Positions 5,790 to 9,168 of a stretch of 9,168 bases of DNA are shown piece by piece (position 1 is the first letter of the stretch; each line of letters opens with the position of its first letter). The notes beneath the pieces are model-generated. The model was not told the DNA's origin. It was given only the letters and a program-made list of their open reading frames with translations, and did not search any database. The position numbers and the translations under genes were made by a program. Source of the DNA: Acetobacteraceae bacterium (GTDB lineage: Bacteria; Pseudomonadota; Alphaproteobacteria; Acetobacterales; Acetobacteraceae); contig CANJSR010000179.1 in assembly GCA_947476855.1 (NCBI GenBank), positions 1 through 9,168 of the forward strand. The letters are read 5' to 3'.

Positions 5790-7841
5790 CTAGGCGGCGG
5801 AGCGGGACGCCGTCAGCGCGCGGGCTGCCGCGACCGCCGGCCCCGTGACCACCAACGGCGCGCAGGCCCGAGCGTCGCGGATCAGGTTGGGGTCGGCGCC
5901 GAAGACGGGGAAAAGACGCATCACCGGTCCGGCATTGGCGAAATTGTCGCGGTCGCCGGTGTCCAGGTAGGATTCGACCGGCAGGTTCTCCGCCAGGATC
6001 ACGGCGTGGGCGGCGAGTTCGACGTGGTGGTAGCTGACATGATCGGTTGGCACCCGCGCGATGGTCGTGCCGTTCAGCAGGTGCTTCACCGGGATCAGCA
6101 CGTCCTGGAAGAAGATTGCGTGATCGGGGGAAAGATACAGGTCGCGCGCGGGCTGCGCGGACCCGAAGGCACTGGCGGCGATGCGGATGGGCCAGACGGC
6201 GGCCGGATCGGGATGGCGGGCGCAATCGACGTCTCGCTGGCCGATCCAGACGACCTCGCGCGCCACGGCGTCCGACGTGACGTGGATACGGTCTCCGGCA
6301 CGCAGGAATTCGATGGCGACATCGCCCTTGTCGGTGCGGATCAGCGTACCGGCCGCGAAGCACGGCGCCGGCAGGTCCGTGGTGATCGTCGTGCCGGTCG
6401 TGCCGCTGTTCACGATGAAATCATCCAGCGTCAGGCTGCCGACGATCTTCAGGTCAAAGGTCTGCCCGCCGCCTAACTGCATCGTCAGGACGTTGTTGCT
6501 GTAGGACACGGCGGTGGCCGCGGTATCGAGATGCAGCACCGTCCCGGTGGTCAGCCCCGTGATCGTGCCCTGGAACAGTTGCGGGATCGCGAGGTCGACG
6601 CTGCCGCTGCCATTCAAGGCAATGACCTGGCCCGCCAGGACGCCGCTGTTGAGATCGAGGTAGGCCGAATCCTCAACCGTGATCGTGCCGTCTCCCTGAA
6701 CGGTGGCATCGACGACCATGCTGGCCAGCGAGACCAGAACGGAGCCATCGTTGGTAAAATCGGAACCGGCATCGACATGCAGGGTGGGCGTGAAGGTCGC
6801 GATCGTGCCCCGCGCCTCGATCCGTCCCCCGGCTTCATTCACGAAGGTCGGTGCGTTGATGTTCAACCGCCCCGACCTGGAACCAAAGGCCGCGACAAGG
6901 CCATGGTTCTGGAACGTCATGACATCAATATTGACAACCGCCACGCCATTTCCGGTACTGCCCGGGTTCGACTGAACCGCGCCATGATTGACGATCTTGC
7001 TGGCAACGCCGGCCCCGGTCAGATCCAGAGACGAATCGATTTGGGAGAACGTGTTGCCCGCGAACTGAACCACCGCGTTGGAGCCGAACGTGAGAGTGCC
7101 ATCGGGAATGTCCATATGGCCGCTGAATATGTTGATGGCCTGGATGGTGCCGTTGTCGAACGTCTGGTCACCCACGAACGACATCTTTGTGGTAAGGTCG
7201 AGCGTTCCGGGGCTTATGCCGTCCGTGGCCAGCACCGCCAAGCCATCGCGGACCGTGTAAGGCCCGCCCTGGATCGAGACCCCGCTCGGCGTGTTCACTG
7301 GTGTCTGAAGGATCGTCACGCCAACATATTCACCCGGCGGCAGATAGGGCGCCGCGATCGTGCCGCCCTGTACCAGGCCGAGCGTGTCGATACGGATGTC
7401 GAGCCCGGCGGGGAGGACGAGGGTGCCTCCCGCGTTGTCCAATGTGCCGGCCAGGACGAGCGCTCCGCCCATGCCGCTCATGCGCTGGACCGATTCCGTA
7501 TCGTAGGTGCCGGTCAGTGTCAGCGCGCTGCCCGAGGCCAGGGTGATCGTGCCGCGATTGAACAGATCGTTCAGCGTGACGACGCCTGTGCCAGCAAGCG
7601 CGAGGGTCCCCCCGGTCATCACCGCGCCGGCGCCCACCAGCAGCGTGCCCGAGGCCATGATCAGCGCCCCCGGATCGGTAACAGACAGCTCGGCGATCGT
7701 CGTGTCACCGACGAAGGACAGATCAGCGCCGGTGCCGTCAAACACCACCGTATCGGCGGCGCCGGGGACCTGAGCGGGGGTCCAGTTGCCACCAGTGGAC
7801 CAGAAGCCGTTGGCCGGCGCGGTCCAGGTCAGGGTCGCCAT
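5790..7841 (-). CDS. Hint-domain protein with beta-strand-repeat passenger (left copy, complete)
   Basis: This 683-residue protein starts at ATG 7841, 7 nt after GGAGG (7849-7853). Residues 1-32 carry the W-rich NWTPAQVPGAADTVVF motif that opens many bacterial beta-strand-repeat surface proteins. Residues ~40-490 are rich in Gly, Thr, Val and Asn, with short strand-turn repeats (for example GTLVVG-, GTITLASGSAL- and NHG-type units), suggesting a beta-helix or fibre. Residues ~493-633 are a Hint (Hedgehog/intein, Hint_2-type) domain: CFAAGTLIRT from C494, LYLSPDHAIF at 569-578 (H574), LIPVKHLLNGTTI at 582-594, then HAVILAE and ESYLD. A ~50-residue tail follows, with no recognisable toxin. There is no cysteine before C494 and no Sec signal peptide. 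The likely role is a secreted or surface protein whose Hint domain cleaves or modifies it; this is inferred. The paralogue lies immediately upstream. Confidence 0.9.
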   Translation of the reverse strand: MATLTWTAPANGFWSTGGNWTPAQVPGAADTVVFDGTGADLSFVGDTTIAELSVTDPGALIMASGTLLVGAGAVMTGGTLALAGTGVVTLNDLFNRGTITLASGSALTLTGTYDTESVQRMSGMGGALVLAGTLDNAGGTLVLPAGLDIRIDTLGLVQGGTIAAPYLPPGEYVGVTILQTPVNTPSGVSIQGGPYTVRDGLAVLATDGISPGTLDLTTKMSFVGDQTFDNGTIQAINIFSGHMDIPDGTLTFGSNAVVQFAGNTFSQIDSSLDLTGAGVASKIVNHGAVQSNPGSTGNGVAVVNIDVMTFQNHGLVAAFGSRSGRLNINAPTFVNEAGGRIEARGTIATFTPTLHVDAGSDFTNDGSVLVSLASMVVDATVQGDGTITVEDSAYLDLNSGVLAGQVIALNGSGSVDLAIPQLFQGTITGLTTGTVLHLDTAATAVSYSNNVLTMQLGGGQTFDLKIVGSLTLDDFIVNSGTTGTTITTDLPAPCFAAGTLIRTDKGDVAIEFLRAGDRIHVTSDAVAREVVWIGQRDVDCARHPDPAAVWPIRIAASAFGSAQPARDLYLSPDHAIFFQDVLIPVKHLLNGTTIARVPTDHVSYHHVELAAHAVILAENLPVESYLDTGDRDNFANAGPVMRLFPVFGADPNLIRDARACAPLVVTGPAVAAARALTASRSAA
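5811..6660 (-). repeat. Near-identical paralogous block, copy A (Hint-coding 3' portion)
   Basis: This block aligns with 7992-8841 at a constant offset of 2181 bp and no net insertion or deletion. It codes for the pre-Hint strands, the Hint domain and the C-terminal tail of the left gene. The stretch 6049-6116 (68 bp) is identical in both copies. To the right of about 6661 the nucleotide match fades, though protein similarity continues. Confidence 0.9.
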
Positions 7842-7964
7842 TTCTCATCCTCCGATCGGGTCGATCCCGCCTGGTACCGCGACCCGCGGGGGGAGCGCAC
7901 GATTACTCCGCGGCGCCAGCAAATACGGTGGGGGATGTATGCCTGGCCGAGGGCTGGCCCCCGG
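7842..7964. other. Intergenic spacer between the two Hint genes
   Basis: This 123-bp spacer carries the ribosome site of the left Hint gene (GGAGG, minus strand, 7849-7853). Just after the stop of the right copy is a short imperfect stem, CGAGGG (7948-7953) with CCCCCG (7958-7963) around CTGG; it has one G-T pair and no U-tract, so at best it is a weak terminator. I see no convincing promoter hexamers, so the two genes could be read from one transcript. Confidence 0.4.
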
Positions 7965-9168
7965 TCACGCGGCCACGGTCCGGGATGCCGTTGTCAGAGC
8001 CCTCGCCGCGGTCACCGCCGGCCCCGTCACCGCCAACGGCGCGCAGGCGCGTGCGTCGCGGATCAGGTTGGGGTCGGCGCCGAACACGGGGAACAGGCGC
8101 ATGACTGGTCCGGCATTGGCAAAGTTGTCTCGGTCTCCGGTGTCGAGGTAGGACTCGACCGGCAACCCCTCGGCCAGGATCACCGCGTGGGCGGCGAGTT
8201 CGACGTGGTGGTAGCTGACATGATCCGTCGGCACCCGCGCGATGGTCGTGCCGTTCAGCAGGTGCTTCACCGGGATCAGCACGTCCTGGAAGAAGATCGC
8301 GTGATCGGGGGAAAGATACAGGTCCCGCGTCGGCAGCCCCGGCCCGAACGCCCCAGCGGTAACGCGCACCGGCCATACCGAGGCCGGATCGGGGTGGCGG
8401 GCGCAATCGACGTCCCGCTGGCCGATCCAGACGACCTCGCGGGCCACGGCGTCCGACGTGACCTGGATACGGTCCCCCGCGCGCAGGAACTCGACGGCGA
8501 CATCGCCCTTTTCCGTGCGGATCAGCGTGCCGGCGGCGAAGCACGGCGCCGGCAGGTCGGTCGTGATCGTGGTGCCGGTCGTGCCGCTGTTCACGATGAA
8601 ATCATCCAGCGTCAGGTTGCCGACGATGTTCAGCCCGAAGGTCTGCCCGCCGTTCAACTCCATCGTCAGGATGTTGTTGGTGTAGGACACGGCGGTGGCC
8701 GAGCTATCGAGGTGCAGAAGGGTGCCGCTGGTCAGGCCGGTGATCGTGCCCTGGAACAACTGCGGGATCGCAAGATCAACCGTCCCGCTGCCATTCAGCG
8801 CGACGATCTGGCCCGCCAGGACGCCGCTGTTCAGGTCCACGAAACCATCGTCCTGGACGGAGATCGTTCCGCTGCCCTGCACGAGGCTGTTGATCGTCAC
8901 CCGGCCGCGAGAGACCAGCACCGACCCGTTATTGGTGAAATCAGTATTCGCACTGACGGTGCCGCCCGAGCGGGCATTGAAATCAACCACCGTCGCCTGC
9001 AGCAGGCCACCCGCCTCATTCACGAAGCGCTCACCCGTGATCGAGAACGACGTGAAACCACCCTCCTTGCCATGCGCGGAGACCAAGCCGTGGTTGTGGA
9101 ACTCCTTCACACTTATCGTGACGCCGCCGCCGCCAGACCTGAAACTGCCGACCGTCCGCGCCTCGATC
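7965..9168 (-). CDS. Hint-domain protein with beta-strand-repeat passenger (right copy, 5' end outside window)
   Basis: The frame is open from the window edge (9168) to the TGA at 7967-7965, giving 400 visible residues. The GTG at 9110 is not the start: the 19 codons before it are open and match the paralogue (a G-S-G-G-rich loop before the NHGLVSAHG segment, equivalent to the left copy's NHGLVAAFG at 312-320). The passenger part contains FVNEAGG, DFTNNGSVLV and LDLNSGVLAGQ-type units. The Hint domain opens with CFAAGTLIRT (Cys codon 8541-8543) and keeps LYLSPDHAIF and LIPVKHLLNGTTI. The Hint and tail are roughly 90% identical to the left copy by eye, and the passenger much less so. There is no cysteine before the Hint Cys in the visible part. 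It has the same inferred role as the left copy and probably arose with it by tandem duplication. Whether it has an N-terminal signal cannot be seen. Confidence 0.88.
   Translation of the reverse strand, partial: IEARTVGSFRSGGGGVTISVKEFHNHGLVSAHGKEGGFTSFSITGERFVNEAGGLLQATVVDFNARSGGTVSANTDFTNNGSVLVSRGRVTINSLVQGSGTISVQDDGFVDLNSGVLAGQIVALNGSGTVDLAIPQLFQGTITGLTSGTLLHLDSSATAVSYTNNILTMELNGGQTFGLNIVGNLTLDDFIVNSGTTGTTITTDLPAPCFAAGTLIRTEKGDVAVEFLRAGDRIQVTSDAVAREVVWIGQRDVDCARHPDPASVWPVRVTAGAFGPGLPTRDLYLSPDHAIFFQDVLIPVKHLLNGTTIARVPTDHVSYHHVELAAHAVILAEGLPVESYLDTGDRDNFANAGPVMRLFPVFGADPNLIRDARACAPLAVTGPAVTAARALTTASRTVAA
7992..8841 (-). repeat. Near-identical paralogous block, copy B (Hint-coding 3' portion)
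   Basis: This is the partner of 5811-6660 at an offset of +2181 bp, in the same orientation. Most differences in the Hint-coding part are scattered single bases. The most variable protein stretch inside the block is the short segment before LYLSPDH (copy A PIRIAASAFGSAQPA, copy B PVRVTAGAFGPGLPT). Confidence 0.9.

Noticed and set aside
5260..6363. 367-codon minus-strand frame bridging the thiolase and the Hint gene
   Set aside because: It is a shifted frame over two well-supported genes. Its repeat at 7903-8544 only reflects the duplicated DNA.
5811..8841. Composite transposon bounded by the two 850-bp blocks
   Set aside because: The blocks are in-frame coding parts of two full paralogous genes; there is no transposase, terminal inverted repeat or target duplication.
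1..9168. Functional link between the SCP2 protein and the Hint proteins, such as Hedgehog-like sterol attachment
   Set aside because: It is attractive by analogy only. The genes are ~5 kb apart in separate transcription blocks and no sequence feature supports lipid attachment.

Overview
The window is GC-rich, densely coded DNA with strong G/C bias at third codon positions. The products (PhzF isomerase, Zn-ribbon/OB-fold plus thiolase pair, SCP2-fused hydrolase, C-terminal Hint proteins) suggest an alphaproteobacterium. The Hint protein style points to the Acetobacteraceae, but this is an inference from protein character; there is no rRNA or other marker here. No tRNA, rRNA, CRISPR array, transposase or phage gene was seen.

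Layout, left to right. (A) 1-3134, minus strand, read right to left: a 345-residue protein of unknown function that seems to be an internal two-fold repeat; a beta-hydroxyacid dehydrogenase-like NAD(P) oxidoreductase; and an SCP2-alpha/beta-hydrolase fusion whose 3' end lies beyond base 1. The last two are separated by a pair of inverted G/C-rich palindromes (1032-1135). (B) 3135-3202 is a 68-bp divergent control region. (C) 3203-4111, plus strand: a PhzF-family isomerase with its catalytic residues intact. It ends at a perfect 12-bp hairpin that also serves the converging gene. (D) 4162-5723, minus strand: a thiolase-fold protein and, 5 bp after it, a Zn-ribbon/OB-fold (DUF35) partner. The thiolase lacks both canonical cysteines, which suggests an Ltp2/ChsH2-type aldolase rather than a true thiolase. 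(E) 5790-9168, minus strand: two tandem paralogues, each with a glycine/threonine-rich beta-strand passenger and a C-terminal Hedgehog/intein-type (Hint) domain. The right-hand copy runs off the window. Their last ~850 bp align at a constant offset of 2181 bp and are nearly identical, whereas the passengers have diverged.

How the parts may work together (inference): blocks A and D look catabolic, built around acyl-CoA or lipid-like substrates. SCP2 fold, hydrolase, dehydrogenase and aldolase-like thiolase with its DUF35 partner would suit degradation of a hydrophobic or branched acid, but nothing in the sequence fixes the substrate. Block E looks like a separate surface or secreted protein locus. 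The points most worth following are the two Hint proteins (Cys-free passengers, Pro before the catalytic Cys, no Sec signal), the cysteine-less thiolase/DUF35 pair, and the internally duplicated unknown protein. All stretches without a gene are under 300 bp; the longest is 986-1144.
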